Source: Seinonella peptonophila
GTDB taxonomy: Bacteria > Bacillota > Bacilli > Thermoactinomycetales > Thermoactinomycetaceae
DNA: 64,000 nt
Assembly (NCBI RefSeq): GCF_900129355.1
Contig: NZ_FQVL01000005.1
Location: 1 to 64,000, forward strand
Direction of reading: 5' to 3'
The notes beneath the pieces were generated by a model. The model saw only the letters and a list, made by a program, of their open reading frames with translations. It was not told the origin of the DNA and made no database searches. The position numbers and the translations under genes are program-made. Of the stretch, positions 24,776 through 34,624 are shown in pieces. Every line of letters begins with the position of its first letter. Positions within the stretch are counted from its first letter, which is position 1.

Positions 24776-27442
24776 TTATTTCTCTATGCGTTCCACAATG
24801 CCCTGTGTTCCATCTACGCGAATCCTATCACCTGTTTGAATCGTTTCTGTTGCATTTTCTACACCGACTACTGCTGGAATTCCATACTCTCTTGCAACGA
24901 CAGCTCCATGTGTCATCATTCCCCCTACTTCTAGCACTAAACCTTTTGCTGATAGAAAGAGCGGCGTCCAACCGGGATCAGTAAAAGGTGCAACTAATAT
25001 TTCCTCTTTCTCTAACTCGGCTTGATTTGGCGTTAACACAACTCGGGCAATACCTTCAACTACGCCACTGGAAACAGGGTTCCCAACCCATACTCCATCT
25101 GCCAAGTCTCGCTGATTCTGAAGCTGTCCAGTAATCACTTCACCCCGACTTGTAAAAGTTCTAGGTGCCTTTCTTTTAATATCTTGACGAAACTTATCTT
25201 TGCGCTGTTCGATCAAGCGGAAATATTCGGTTTCATCAGCCCCAGCTCTTAACTTGACCAATTCATCAAGGCGAAGGTAGTACACATCTGTTACCTCCTT
25301 GAGCAGTCCTTGATCGACAAGCTGTTGAGCTGTATCGAGAATCGACCGTCTAAAAGTAGAAAAAATGCGCATCATATAGTACTTATGGTGTTCACGCAAA
25401 GCCATTCCATAACGGAAAAGACGAATGAGCCGTTGCAGAACCCACCGTTTCCACCAACCACCGCGTTGCTTTCTCACCTCTTGTAATAGATACTCGGTTT
25501 CGGCAATAGCTGTTTGCTTTCCAAGATCAAATTGTTTACGATGTTCACCTGGTTCTCTTTTTAAGTGGCTAAGAATAGAAGAAAACAACTGTCCAGGTTC
25601 CTCTTGCCAGCGAGGGCGGCTAATGTCAATCTCACCAGGACATCGAACTCCATATTGATTGAGAAAGGATGCAAATGCCTGTTTAAAGTCAGCACTTCCT
25701 TCAATCGAATCAAGTTGCTCTAAAAAGTTGGGTTGATCATGTGCTTGCTGCAAATATTGGATGAGTTGATGATGAGAACGTGCCTTCTCAGCTACATCGC
25801 CCAATGCGAGTCCCATCTCACTTGTCACATTTCCTTCTAAGGATTTATTTAAAATAGAAATAGAATCTTCTCGATCCAACCATTTTCGAAGCAGATTCTT
25901 TAAAACAAACATCGCCATGAGACCTGGAATCACAAAAGCGACTGCATTTTTAATAATATTTAATAACATTTTTCCACTTTGAATCTGTACCATTCGAAGT
26001 TGCTCGCTGCCTTCTGTTTGTTCGATCACTTGCGCAGTTTCCGAATCGAGCTTTGCTAAGACTTTTTCTATTTTCTGATGAAAGCGCTCAGGTTTTCCAA
26101 AGAGAAAGTTAGTCAAGCCACGCCGAAGCGGATACCAAAATACCCATAGCATCGTAGTGAACATTTCATTTGCTTTCTTAGAAGCATGCGCTTGAAACTC
26201 TTCTTTTGCTATAAACTGTTCTACCGCATTTTGCAATTGTGAATCGATCACTTGTCTAAGAACTCGTGGCACAACCCGCTTCCCCACAGATGTTTTCAGC
26301 AACGTTGTTAAGTCAACAAAGAGTCTACTGCCAGCTTCAACCATAAGCTGACTTTCTTCAAATACATGTCTCTTGCCAAAGGGAAAACAGGTACGAAAGA
26401 GCGATAAAGCTAATGGTTTTAATGCTTCAGTCATCATTTGTAAGTGACCAAAGGAAAAATAAAGGTGTAAATCAGCAGGGGTCGGCTTTGGTAGCGGATA
26501 GAGGGAAGTAATCGGACGTGCTTGCAGAATATAGATTTTTCCTTTGGCAATCGCCCACTCTATATCTTGAGGCTGACCATAATGCTGCTCAATCTGTTTC
26601 CCTAGCGTAGCCAAAGAGAGAATTTCATCTTTGTGAAGAGCTGGAGCTTTCTGTTTTCTTTTCGGCAGTTCGATCCGTTCCGTTCCTCCGCTTTCTAATG
26701 GTAGTATGGCGATCTTCTTCTCAGCAATTTGTTCTTTTATCACTTGTCCCCTACGAATTTGGTACAGATCAGGTGATACCCAACCGGATACTAATGCTTC
26801 ACCTAAACCATAGCTCGCATCAATCGATACGACTTCTCGATCGCCACTCACTGGATCAGCGGTAAATAAGATCCCTGACACTTCGGGTAAGACCATCTCC
26901 TGGACAACTACGGATAATGAAACAGATTGATGGGAAAAATGTTGTTTACTGCGATAAGTAATGGCTCGATCTGTAAAAAGGGAAATAAAACAGTTTTGAA
27001 TCGCTTCGATCAACGCTCTTTCTCCGCGGACATTTAAATAAGTATCTTGTTGTCCTGCAAATGATGCTGTAGGTAAATCTTCCGCTGTCGCACTTGACCG
27101 TACTGCATAAAATTGATCTTGACCGAGTCGGTTAAAGGCGGCTCGAATCTCTGCTATCAGCTCAGTTTGTAACGTTAATTGCCGTAAATGGGTGCGAATT
27201 TTCTTGCCCCATTGTTCAATTTCTGCTTGCTCTTCTGGCTTTAGCTGATCTAGCTGTTCTAACCAATGGAGCAGGTTTGGGCTTTGATTGCTAAATAGTC
27301 GATAAGCTTCTGTCGTCAAACAAAAACCAGAGGGAATGGGGAATCCCGCTCGTGTCATCTCACCTAGATTTGCTCCTTTTCCTCCAACAATCTCCACATC
27401 TTCATTGCCCAGTTCTGTAAAATCTCGAATGTACCGACCCAT
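24776..27442 (-). CDS. Rifampin phosphotransferase / PEP synthase-like dikinase
   Basis: 888 residues. Residues about 10-310 form the PPDK-type ATP-grasp domain (GGKGANLGEMTRAGFPIPSG, RSSATAEDLPTASFAGQQ, DIEWAIAKGKIYILQARPIT). The last 100 residues are the swivelling phosphohistidine domain, with catalytic His in GGMMTHGAVVAREYGIPAVV. The C-terminal PEP-binding TIM barrel of true PEP synthases is absent, as in Rph enzymes, whose middle domain binds rifampin; here that region includes YFSFGHLQMMTEALKPL, which also fits. Start ATG at 27442 follows GATGAGGTG. Function in antibiotic inactivation is not proven, and I see no rifamycin-associated element upstream. Confidence 0.72.
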   Translation of the reverse strand: MGRYIRDFTELGNEDVEIVGGKGANLGEMTRAGFPIPSGFCLTTEAYRLFSNQSPNLLHWLEQLDQLKPEEQAEIEQWGKKIRTHLRQLTLQTELIAEIRAAFNRLGQDQFYAVRSSATAEDLPTASFAGQQDTYLNVRGERALIEAIQNCFISLFTDRAITYRSKQHFSHQSVSLSVVVQEMVLPEVSGILFTADPVSGDREVVSIDASYGLGEALVSGWVSPDLYQIRRGQVIKEQIAEKKIAILPLESGGTERIELPKRKQKAPALHKDEILSLATLGKQIEQHYGQPQDIEWAIAKGKIYILQARPITSLYPLPKPTPADLHLYFSFGHLQMMTEALKPLALSLFRTCFPFGKRHVFEESQLMVEAGSRLFVDLTTLLKTSVGKRVVPRVLRQVIDSQLQNAVEQFIAKEEFQAHASKKANEMFTTMLWVFWYPLRRGLTNFLFGKPERFHQKIEKVLAKLDSETAQVIEQTEGSEQLRMVQIQSGKMLLNIIKNAVAFVIPGLMAMFVLKNLLRKWLDREDSISILNKSLEGNVTSEMGLALGDVAEKARSHHQLIQYLQQAHDQPNFLEQLDSIEGSADFKQAFASFLNQYGVRCPGEIDISRPRWQEEPGQLFSSILSHLKREPGEHRKQFDLGKQTAIAETEYLLQEVRKQRGGWWKRWVLQRLIRLFRYGMALREHHKYYMMRIFSTFRRSILDTAQQLVDQGLLKEVTDVYYLRLDELVKLRAGADETEYFRLIEQRKDKFRQDIKRKAPRTFTSRGEVITGQLQNQRDLADGVWVGNPVSSGVVEGIARVVLTPNQAELEKEEILVAPFTDPGWTPLFLSAKGLVLEVGGMMTHGAVVAREYGIPAVVGVENATETIQTGDRIRVDGTQGIVERIEK

Positions 27443-27538
27443 CTTTGTCACCTCATCGCCCATTGATCTACATTTGAATGGATTTTATCATGAAAATATA
27501 CTACATATATCCTTATGCTTTAGAAATGGAGGAAAACA

Positions 27539-28162
27539 ATGGCTAACCAATTTGAACAAGTATTACATGCACGACACAGTATCCGTCAATATCAGCCGGA
27601 TATAAATATCGATCAAAAAGAATTGGAATCCATGATCGAATTAGCAGCAACAGCACCAACTGCATGGAATCTCCAACATTGGAAAACGATTTTAGTACAA
27701 GACCTTCAACAAAAAGAGCAGTTGTTTGAAGCGATCAATCATCAACAGCAAGTTTTAGATTGCTCAGCTCTCTTTATTATACTAGGTGATTTAGAAGCGA
27801 ATCGTAATGCAGACTTGGTTTATCAGCCGATGGTTGAAGCAGGACAATTGCCAGCAGATGCTTATCAAAAGTTAAAAAATAATATAGAAACTGCTTATCA
27901 AGATCAGAAAACAGCACGAGATGAAGCAATTGCCAATGCTTCCCTATTTGCGATGCAACTCATGTTAGTTGCCAAAGATCATGGCTATGATACCTGCCCA
28001 ATGGGCGGCTTTAACCGTAAGCTATTGATCGAACAACTTCGTATACCTCCACGCTTTCTTCCTGTTATGATTATTTCTATTGGTAAAGCTATAACTACTT
28101 CACATCCTAGACATCGAATTCCAATTAGCGAAAAAATAGTATATGGAGCATTTGATCGATAA
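27539..28162 (+). CDS. Nitroreductase family oxidoreductase
   Basis: 207 residues: HARHSIRQYQPD and MIELAATAPTAWNLQHWK contain the FMN-binding Arg/Ser region of the nitroreductase fold, and DTCPMGGFNRKLLIEQLRIP the second FMN contact. Probably a flavin-dependent NAD(P)H oxidoreductase acting on quinones or nitro compounds. GGAGGAAAACA precedes the ATG. Divergent from the dikinase, sharing a spacer of under 100 bases. Confidence 0.85.
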   Translation: MANQFEQVLHARHSIRQYQPDINIDQKELESMIELAATAPTAWNLQHWKTILVQDLQQKEQLFEAINHQQQVLDCSALFIILGDLEANRNADLVYQPMVEAGQLPADAYQKLKNNIETAYQDQKTARDEAIANASLFAMQLMLVAKDHGYDTCPMGGFNRKLLIEQLRIPPRFLPVMIISIGKAITTSHPRHRIPISEKIVYGAFDR

Positions 28163-28166
28163 GTCT

Positions 28167-28207
28167 AAAAAAGCGTCAAGCTGTGATTGTCTGATCCAGC
28201 CTGACGC
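28167..28207 (-). terminator. Hairpin between nitroreductase and purU
   Basis: GCGTCAAGCTG and CAGCCTGACGC pair with one mismatch. On the minus strand TTTTTT follows, the right polarity to end the purU transcript; it may also stop the converging nitroreductase transcript. Confidence 0.7.
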
Positions 28208-28298
28208 CTTCTTCATATTATTCCCTATCTATTCAAATTGAATCAATGATTAAGGAAGTCTAAAATCATATTTTGATACGATGCTATCATACTATTTA

Positions 28299-29162
28299 CT
28301 ATCCAGGGAAGACGATCGTCTTATTTCCCTCTACAATTACCTGATCGCTTAAATGCCATTGGACAGCGCGTGCAAGAACGATTCTCTCCAAATCGCGCCC
28401 TAAGCGTTTTAGTTCCTCCGCATCATGACGATGATTTACCCGATATACATCTTGTTCAATGATCGGCCCTTGATCTAATTCTTCAGTTACATAATGAGCT
28501 GTTGCACCAATCAGCTTCACACCACGATCATATGCTTGGTGATAAGGATTTGCACCTATAAAAGCTGGTAGAAAAGAATGATGGATATTAATAATCTGTT
28601 GTTGATATGCTTGTACAAATGCAGGTGGTAAGATTTGCATATACCGTGCTAAGACGACTGTTTCAATCTGATTCTCAGCCAATAACTGCAAATGTTGCTC
28701 TGTCACTTGATCACGATTCTCTTTGTTTACTGGGAGATGATAGTAGGGAATCCCTAATTGCTCAACTGTTTCCTGCCAAATTGGATGATTGCTAACCACC
28801 ATTCGAATATCTGCATCTAATTCCCCAATTTGCCATCTCCAAAGAAGTTCACGCAGGCAATGATCCTCACGAGAAACAAAAATGGCCAATCGTTGACGAT
28901 GCGCAGCTAAGGCAATCTGCCAATCCATCTGCTGCTCAGTTGCTAGTGGTTCAAATTTACTTCTTACTTGATCCAGACGTTGTGCGAGTGATGGGAGTTG
29001 AAATTCAACACGCATAAAAAAGCGCTTCTTTTCAATTTCTGTATGCTGGTCTGAATGAATGATATTGGCTCCTTCTTCATAAAGAAAACGTGACACTTTC
29101 GCCACGATTCCAGGCTGATCCGGACAAGAAATCCGCATCCTTCCGATATCTGTCTGCTTCAT
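28299..29162 (-). CDS. purU: Formyltetrahydrofolate deformylase
   Basis: 287 residues. An N-terminal ACT domain (residues 7-80: RISCPDQPGIVAKVSRFLYE) precedes a formyltransferase-fold hydrolase with NIHHSFLPAF and PYHQAYDRGVKLIGATAHYV, containing the conserved Asn, His and Asp of PurU. It hydrolyses 10-formyl-THF to THF and formate, balancing one-carbon pools. AAAGGAGGC lies just before the ATG. Monocistronic. Confidence 0.93.
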   Translation of the reverse strand: MKQTDIGRMRISCPDQPGIVAKVSRFLYEEGANIIHSDQHTEIEKKRFFMRVEFQLPSLAQRLDQVRSKFEPLATEQQMDWQIALAAHRQRLAIFVSREDHCLRELLWRWQIGELDADIRMVVSNHPIWQETVEQLGIPYYHLPVNKENRDQVTEQHLQLLAENQIETVVLARYMQILPPAFVQAYQQQIINIHHSFLPAFIGANPYHQAYDRGVKLIGATAHYVTEELDQGPIIEQDVYRVNHRHDAEELKRLGRDLERIVLARAVQWHLSDQVIVEGNKTIVFPG

Positions 29163-29226
29163 GAAAGCCTCCTTTATGATGTTTCATATGATCTGTTCGA
29201 TCCAACCTTCCGTTTCAAATCTACAT

Positions 29227-29709
29227 TTAGCGATTATCAATATTCTCTGGGTTTAAATCATGTCTATGCAACCGATAAGCTGCCATATCGGCCCATTTTG
29301 TCCCTTCCATACCATAGTTCACATATGGATCGATACTAATACCACCCCGAGGTAAAAATTTCCCCAAGACTTCAATATATTTTGGCTCTAGTAATTGCTG
29401 TAAATCTTTCATGATAGTTACAACGCAATTCTCATGAAAATCACCATGATTACGAAAGCGAAATAAATAAAGCTTGAGCGACTTACTCTCAACTAATCGC
29501 AGATTTGGAACATAACTGATATATAGAGTAGCAAAGTCAGGTTGCCCCGTCATTGGACAAAGACTGGTAAATTCAGGACAATTAAATTTGACGAAGTAAT
29601 CTAGATCAGGATGTTGATTGGGAAAGGCTTCTAAGACACTTGGGTCATATTGAAAGGAATATTCCGTATCTTGACCTAACTTAGTCAGTCCTTTGATTGA
29701 TTGTTCCAT
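29227..29709 (-). CDS. queF: NADPH-dependent preQ0 reductase
   Basis: 160 residues. The type I QueF motif [18 protein letters not shown] holds the nucleophilic Cys that forms a thioimide with preQ0; the conserved E and H are in [20 protein letters not shown]. It reduces 7-cyano-7-deazaguanine to 7-aminomethyl-7-deazaguanine (preQ1). The start is the ATG one base past the queD stop, with GGAGAG upstream. Fourth and last gene of the queECDF operon. Confidence 0.95.
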   Translation of the reverse strand: MEQSIKGLTKLGQDTEYSFQYDPSVLEAFPNQHPDLDYFVKFNCPEFTSLCPMTGQPDFATLYISYVPNLRLVESKSLKLYLFRFRNHGDFHENCVVTIMKDLQQLLEPKYIEVLGKFLPRGGISIDPYVNYGMEGTKWADMAAYRLHRHDLNPENIDNR

Positions 29710-29710
29710 G

Positions 29711-30097
29711 TTATATCTCTCCATATCTCGCATAAGCTTCTGCGGTTTCACGTATCTCAACCCAACGCAAACGAGGTTGATTCTCTTTCTGACTGCAAAG
29801 TTGTGCAATGCGCTGAAAGCACACTTCTGCAATCCGTTCTGCAGTCGGAAAAACGCCTCCTTGTTCCCGATCAAACTCGGGAAAATGATTTAACAGTTGA
29901 TGATCGTATCGTTTCACTAAGGCATGTTTTATTTCACGAAAATCGATTAACATATCTGACTGATCTAATTCTTTACCTTCAATACAAAAAGTAACCTGAT
30001 AATTATGACCATGCAGTTGTCCACATTTATCAGCACCTGGGATGTAATGCGCACAACTGATCGAAAACGTTTTGACAAGTTGATATTGTTTAGACAT
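29711..30097 (-). CDS. queD: 6-carboxy-5,6,7,8-tetrahydropterin synthase
   Basis: 128 residues. The zinc-binding His of the pterin synthase fold lie in SCAHYIPG and [11 protein letters not shown], whose Cys is catalytic; the third His region follows LINHFPEF. It converts 7,8-dihydroneopterin triphosphate to carboxy-tetrahydropterin. It overlaps the end of queC by eight bases. No folE is in the window. Confidence 0.94.
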   Translation of the reverse strand: MSKQYQLVKTFSISCAHYIPGADKCGQLHGHNYQVTFCIEGKELDQSDMLIDFREIKHALVKRYDHQLLNHFPEFDREQGGVFPTAERIAEVCFQRIAQLCSQKENQPRLRWVEIRETAEAYARYGEI

Positions 30098-30785
30098 TAA
30101 CGCTCACCGAATCATGATAAGGGATTGGATCGCGAACACCATTTTCAGCAAATCCTTTTAAACGAAGATGACAACTATCACATTTGCCACACGCTTTTGC
30201 TTCACCTCGATAACAAGAGGTTGTGAGATGGTAGGGTACTTCTAATTCTATACCTTGTCGAATGGTCTCTTTTTTAGATAAATGAATCAATGGAGTAACA
30301 ACTTGAATACTTTCCTTCTGGTCGTTTACCCCTACCTCAGTTGCTAATGCAAGTGTTTGGTTTACTGCCTCAATAAAAGCCGGACGACAGTCTGGATAAC
30401 CACTAAAGTCAACGGCGCTCACACCTAAATAAATAGCCGTAGCTCCAACCACTTCCGCATAAGCTGTAGCTAAGGAAATAAAGATCAAGTTGCGAGCAGG
30501 AACATAAGTCGAAGGAATGCCCTTTTCCTCACCTGCCGAAGGTACATCCATCGTTTGATCCGTTAATGCACTTCCCCCTAATACACCTAGCCAGTCGAGT
30601 GAAGCAATTTGGTGTTGGTCACTCACATGATAATGCGCAGCTACAGCAGCCGCAGCTTCAAGCTCAATTCGATGGCGTTGTCCATAGTCAAAAGTAAGCG
30701 GATATAACTGATATCCATCCTTTTGTGCAATTCCCATACATGTCGTACTATCAAGACCACCACTTAAAATCACTACTGCTTTCAT
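30090..30785 (-). CDS. queC: 7-cyano-7-deazaguanine synthase
   Basis: 231 residues. The PP-loop AVVILSGGLDSTTCMG binds ATP; CYRGEAKACGKCDSC carries the zinc-binding Cys. It converts carboxy-deazaguanine to preQ0 with ammonia and ATP. The ATG at 30785 is selected because GGAGGATTAGGG lies upstream; the frame is open a few codons earlier. Lies between queE and queD. Confidence 0.95.
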   Translation of the reverse strand: MKAVVILSGGLDSTTCMGIAQKDGYQLYPLTFDYGQRHRIELEAAAAVAAHYHVSDQHQIASLDWLGVLGGSALTDQTMDVPSAGEEKGIPSTYVPARNLIFISLATAYAEVVGATAIYLGVSAVDFSGYPDCRPAFIEAVNQTLALATEVGVNDQKESIQVVTPLIHLSKKETIRQGIELEVPYHLTTSCYRGEAKACGKCDSCHLRLKGFAENGVRDPIPYHDSVSVNV

Positions 30786-30804
30786 CCCTAATCCTCCATT
30801 CATT

Positions 30805-31506
30805 CTACACGCCCCGTGCCTCTGGGTCCCAAATATATTTATGTAATTGAAGATTTAATTTTACATTTCGAAGATGATTCTCTTGTATCCATGTAACGAG
30901 TTGTTTTGGATCACAAATTTCCCAAACAGGACTAAATAATGGTGTTCCTCGTATTACTTTTTGCTGCAAAATCTTCCTTGCCACTTGAAAATCATGTTCA
31001 TCTTGAATCACAAACTTAACTTCATCAGTATCTGTTAGCTGAGAAAAGTTGTCTTCAATCATACGATGCTGTTCACCACTTGCTGGCAGCTTGTAATCGA
31101 GAATAAAGCGAACCTTCTGTCCATTTTTGTCACTCAAACGCCACTGATGATATGGTTTTAAATCAATCGCCCCATTTGTTTCAATATGAATATCTTTAAT
31201 AAAAGGAAGTAAAACGAGTTCTTGTATTAAATGTAAAGAATGTTCGCCATGAATCAAAGGCTCACCACCCGTTAAGCAAATGGATGGATTAGGCAATTTC
31301 TTTACTTTGTTCACAATTTCAGCAATTGTGGCTGTAAATACTGGTTTAGCTGGCGCATAACTATAAGTAGTATCACACCATGTACAGCGGAGGTTGCAAT
31401 GAAATAAACGAATAAATGTAGTCGGAAAGCCAGCTCGCAGACCTTCCCCTTCTACTGTCTGAAAGATTTCAACCATTGGCAATTCTTTACTTATATCTCT
31501 TGACAC
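30805..31506 (-). CDS. queE: 7-carboxy-7-deazaguanine synthase (radical SAM)
   Basis: 233 residues. The [4Fe-4S]-binding motif is in RLFHCNLRCTWCDTTYSY, the CxxxCxxC variant with SAM-binding GGEP following (CLTGGEPLIH). It rearranges carboxy-tetrahydropterin to CDG. A GTG start at 31506 is chosen for the GGAGGTGAGAAC before it; the upstream extension lacks a site. First gene of the operon. I see no preQ1 riboswitch in the short leader. Confidence 0.94.
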   Translation of the reverse strand: MSRDISKELPMVEIFQTVEGEGLRAGFPTTFIRLFHCNLRCTWCDTTYSYAPAKPVFTATIAEIVNKVKKLPNPSICLTGGEPLIHGEHSLHLIQELVLLPFIKDIHIETNGAIDLKPYHQWRLSDKNGQKVRFILDYKLPASGEQHRMIEDNFSQLTDTDEVKFVIQDEHDFQVARKILQQKVIRGTPLFSPVWEICDPKQLVTWIQENHLRNVKLNLQLHKYIWDPEARGV

Positions 31507-31627
31507 GTTCTCACCTCCGTTGTTTACACGTATTATACCAAAGCAAGTAGATTCACGATGGTATAAATGTTCTGTTATCATAGGAAGTGTATCAAATCTT
31601 CAAGATAAAAAGGAGTTAGTGTGTACC

Positions 31628-32668
31628 ATGAGCATACGTGTAGGCGTTGTCGGATATGGACTGTCTGGCCGTGTCTTTCATGCCCCATTTCTGGAGCATC
31701 TTGAGCCTTTTCAGTTAAAGGCTATTGTAACATCACGAGTAGAACAGGTAAAACATGACTATCCTAATGTTCAGGTACTCTCTTCCTTTGAAGATTTAAT
31801 TGAACAAACAGATCTTGACCTTATTGTGATCACCACACCCAACACCACACATTTCCCATATGCACATGCTGCAATCAAAGCCAGAAAACATGTAGTAGTA
31901 GAAAAACCGTTTACAAATACGGTTGAGGAAGCTGATCAATTAATTGAAACAGCTCAGGCACAGAATGTCTTACTAAGTGTTTATCAGAACCGACGATATG
32001 ATAACGACTTTTTAACATTACAACAAACATTACGAGCGGGTATCCTAGGCGAACTTTCCCATTATGAAGCCCATTTTGACCGTTTTCGTCCACTTGTTAG
32101 CCAGCGTTGGCGCGAAGAAGACTTACCTGGATCGGGTATTCTCTATGATTTAGGAGCACATTTGATCGATCAAGCATTGGTTCTATTTGGATTTCCTCGT
32201 TCAATCTGGGCTGATTTAAGCAATCAACGAACCGATGCGCAAACAACCGATTATTTTCATATGGTTCTCCGTTACGATCGGATGCGCGTAGTTCTTCATT
32301 CAAGTAGTTTAGTCCGTAATCCAGGGCCAAGAATACAAATTCATGGTGATCAAGGAAGTTGGACAAGCTATGGTCTTGATCCACAAGAAGAACAGCTGAA
32401 CAAAGGTATGTCCCTTACCAATCCAAACTTTGGATATCGAAAGCCACGATCTTTTGCACAGCTTACACATGAAATTGCTGGCATCGAAAGCACAAGCAAA
32501 GTACCGCTCGTCCAAGGTAATTATCTACGCTATTATCAAGAGATTGCTGAAGCGATCCTTGAAGGTCAACCTGTACCCGTAACTGCAAATGAAGGTCGCA
32601 ATGTGATTCAGATGATTGAACTGGCGACCAAAAGTCATCTCCAAGGTCAGGTTATACCGATTGTATAG
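31628..32668 (+). CDS. Gfo/Idh/MocA family oxidoreductase
   Basis: 346 residues. Rossmann fingerprint VGVVGYGLSGRVFHAPFLE, then HVVVEKPFTNTVEEADQLI with the Lys of the EKP motif, and a C-terminal alpha/beta domain (DLGAHLIDQALVLFG). The substrate is unknown; relatives oxidise sugars or inositol-type polyols with NAD(P). AAAGGAG is before the ATG. Divergent from queE. Confidence 0.87.
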   Translation: MSIRVGVVGYGLSGRVFHAPFLEHLEPFQLKAIVTSRVEQVKHDYPNVQVLSSFEDLIEQTDLDLIVITTPNTTHFPYAHAAIKARKHVVVEKPFTNTVEEADQLIETAQAQNVLLSVYQNRRYDNDFLTLQQTLRAGILGELSHYEAHFDRFRPLVSQRWREEDLPGSGILYDLGAHLIDQALVLFGFPRSIWADLSNQRTDAQTTDYFHMVLRYDRMRVVLHSSSLVRNPGPRIQIHGDQGSWTSYGLDPQEEQLNKGMSLTNPNFGYRKPRSFAQLTHEIAGIESTSKVPLVQGNYLRYYQEIAEAILEGQPVPVTANEGRNVIQMIELATKSHLQGQVIPIV

Positions 32669-32715
32669 ATGGCTGTGCCATATCGACTATTGAAGATGAG
32701 GTGACAAGAAAACCG

Positions 32716-33630
32716 ATGAAATTGGCAACCTCTATTCCCAATCTACCCGCAATCTACCGCTATCCTTTGATCATTTTGATCTTACTTTGTGTTTTCATGA
32801 TTTCTATCTCTAGTTATGTACTATATAACTTACTACATCCTGAACGAAAGCCAATCGAGCATCGACCTGAAAGTTTTCATCTTCCTTATCAAAATGTTAC
32901 CTTTCAAAGCAAAGATGGGGTTGCTTTAAAGGGTTGGTTAATACCTGGTAAACATCCTGGCAAAAAGATCGTGATCATGGCACATGGCTATGGCGACAAT
33001 CGATCATCAATCGATGCGACCTTACCTATGGCTAAAGCACTTTATGAGCAAGGCTTTGCTACACTACTTTTTGATTTTCGAAATTCTGGTGAAGCCGGAG
33101 GAACCTTGACAACTGTAGGTGTTGAGGAAAAACTCGATCTGCATGCTGCGATTCAATTTGCAAAACATAAGGGTTACCAAAACATCGGGTTATATGGTTT
33201 TTCAATGGGTGCAGCTACAGCAATCGTTACTGCTTCCGAACGCCATGATATTCAAGCACTTGTCTCCGATTCGGCATTCTCCGATTTACGGCCCTATCTA
33301 GAGGAGAATCTACCTGTTTGGAGTGGTCTACCTAATTTTTTCACCCCCATTATACTTCGCTTAGGAGAATGGAGCGGTGTCAATCCTAGCCAAAATAGAC
33401 CGATTGAAGCGATGAAAAAACTTAAAAAAATGCCAATTTTACTGATCCATACTTCGAAAGACCCCTCAATACCTGTTACTGAAACTAAAAAACTATCACA
33501 TGTGTATCATAATCAATCAAGTATGACAGTGTGGCTGACAGCAGGTACTGAACATGTAGGGTCTTTTCCTGCCCAGCCCCAAGAATATATAAAACGTGTG
33601 ACATCATTTTTTACACAATATCTCAAGTGA
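32716..33630 (+). CDS. Membrane-anchored alpha/beta hydrolase
   Basis: 304 residues. One N-terminal helix (about 17-38) is followed by an alpha/beta hydrolase fold: IMAHGYGDNRSS (oxyanion region), LYGFSMGAATAI with nucleophile Ser in GFSMG, SKDPSIPV with the Asp, and GTEHVGSF with the His. The start is the ATG at 32716, behind GAGGTGAC; the GTG at 32701 has only a weak site. Substrate unknown, probably an ester or amide. Closely follows the oxidoreductase. Confidence 0.82.
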   Translation: MKLATSIPNLPAIYRYPLIILILLCVFMISISSYVLYNLLHPERKPIEHRPESFHLPYQNVTFQSKDGVALKGWLIPGKHPGKKIVIMAHGYGDNRSSIDATLPMAKALYEQGFATLLFDFRNSGEAGGTLTTVGVEEKLDLHAAIQFAKHKGYQNIGLYGFSMGAATAIVTASERHDIQALVSDSAFSDLRPYLEENLPVWSGLPNFFTPIILRLGEWSGVNPSQNRPIEAMKKLKKMPILLIHTSKDPSIPVTETKKLSHVYHNQSSMTVWLTAGTEHVGSFPAQPQEYIKRVTSFFTQYLK

Positions 33631-33637
33631 ACCATGA

Positions 33638-33666
33638 AACGACCAGATGATCTGGTCGTTTTTGTT
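33638..33666 (+). terminator. Terminator after the hydrolase
   Basis: AACGACCAGA pairs with TCTGGTCGTT, then TTTTGTTT. Correct polarity. Confidence 0.85.
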
Positions 33667-33774
33667 TGCTTCAATCCTCCTTTACAGGGTACAATTAATA
33701 TTAAGAGGCCTTGGTTGAGATTTTTTATTCTTGGAAAGCAACCAAGCTTAGATAACTGGAGGCTATAGATAAAT

Positions 33775-34596
33775 ATGATCGAAGCTAATTCCCCATTGTA
33801 CAATGACGCAATGAAAACATTAGCAGCAACAAGTCGTACCTTTTTTATCCCGATTGATCGATTACCAAATGGTTTAAAAGAGGCGGTGGCATCTGCTTAC
33901 CTCTGTATGCGAGCAATTGACGAAATTGAAGATGATCCATCTCTTCCGGCATCTCATAAAACATCGCTCTTGGAAAAAATCAGTTCGATCCTCGTACGGC
34001 CATTCATGGCAAGTGATTGGAACTACCTCTTTCGAGACTACCACTCGTTATTACCAGAAGTGACACTTCGAATCAATGATTGGGCAAAGTTAAGTCCATC
34101 TCCTATCGCGCAAAATATTTTCCATGCTACTGCGGTCATGGCAAAAGGAATGGCAGTTTGGGTACAACGTAATTGGACCATTCGTACAAAGGATGATTTA
34201 GATAATTATACTTACTATGTAGCGGGCTTAGTGGGTGAACTATTAAATGAAATTTGGCACTGGTATGATCAAACAGATGCAGATCAGGAGCTTGCAATCG
34301 CTTTCGGACGCGGTTTACAGGCTGTAAACATCATCCGCAATCGAGATGAAGATCTCAAACGAGGTGTTGATTTTTTTCCTGATGGCTGGGAAAAGGCTGA
34401 CATGTTTTCCTATGCACGTCAAAATCTAGAGATGGCAGATCGTTACATGACGCAAATATCAAATAAAGCAATCTATGACTTTTGTAAAATTCCTGTTGCA
34501 CTTGCGCATGGAACATTAGATATCATGGAAGCGGGCAAGAGAAAGTTAACCCGCAACGCAGTAAAGGCGATTGTAAAAGCTGTCACTGGGAAATAA
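33775..34596 (+). CDS. Squalene/phytoene synthase family protein
   Basis: 273 residues. The first aspartate-rich motif appears in AYLCMRAIDEIEDDP and the second in VNIIRNRDEDLKRGVDFFP, as in head-to-head prenyl transferases. It would join two prenyl diphosphates to squalene, phytoene or a C30 precursor. No desaturase or cyclase sits beside it, so the product is unclear. CTGGAGGCTATAG precedes the ATG. Short hairpin at 34600-34616 (AGAGCCC/GGGCTCT) may end the transcript. Confidence 0.85.
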   Translation: MIEANSPLYNDAMKTLAATSRTFFIPIDRLPNGLKEAVASAYLCMRAIDEIEDDPSLPASHKTSLLEKISSILVRPFMASDWNYLFRDYHSLLPEVTLRINDWAKLSPSPIAQNIFHATAVMAKGMAVWVQRNWTIRTKDDLDNYTYYVAGLVGELLNEIWHWYDQTDADQELAIAFGRGLQAVNIIRNRDEDLKRGVDFFPDGWEKADMFSYARQNLEMADRYMTQISNKAIYDFCKIPVALAHGTLDIMEAGKRKLTRNAVKAIVKAVTGK

Positions 34597-34599
34597 TAA

Positions 34600-34616
34600 G
34601 AGCCCACAGGGCTCTC
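34600..34616. terminator. Short hairpin between converging genes
   Basis: AGAGCCC-aca-GGGCTCT lies between the converging prenyl synthase and FMN reductase genes. No T-run, so a weak or bidirectional stop. Confidence 0.4.
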
Positions 34617-34624
34617 TGATACAA

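Noticed and set aside
27443-27538. Search for a rifamycin-associated element before the Rph-like gene
   Set aside because: No long inverted repeat of that type in the spacer.
31507-31600. Search for a preQ1 riboswitch before queE
   Set aside because: The leader lacks the preQ1 core sequence; only a normal ribosome binding site is visible.
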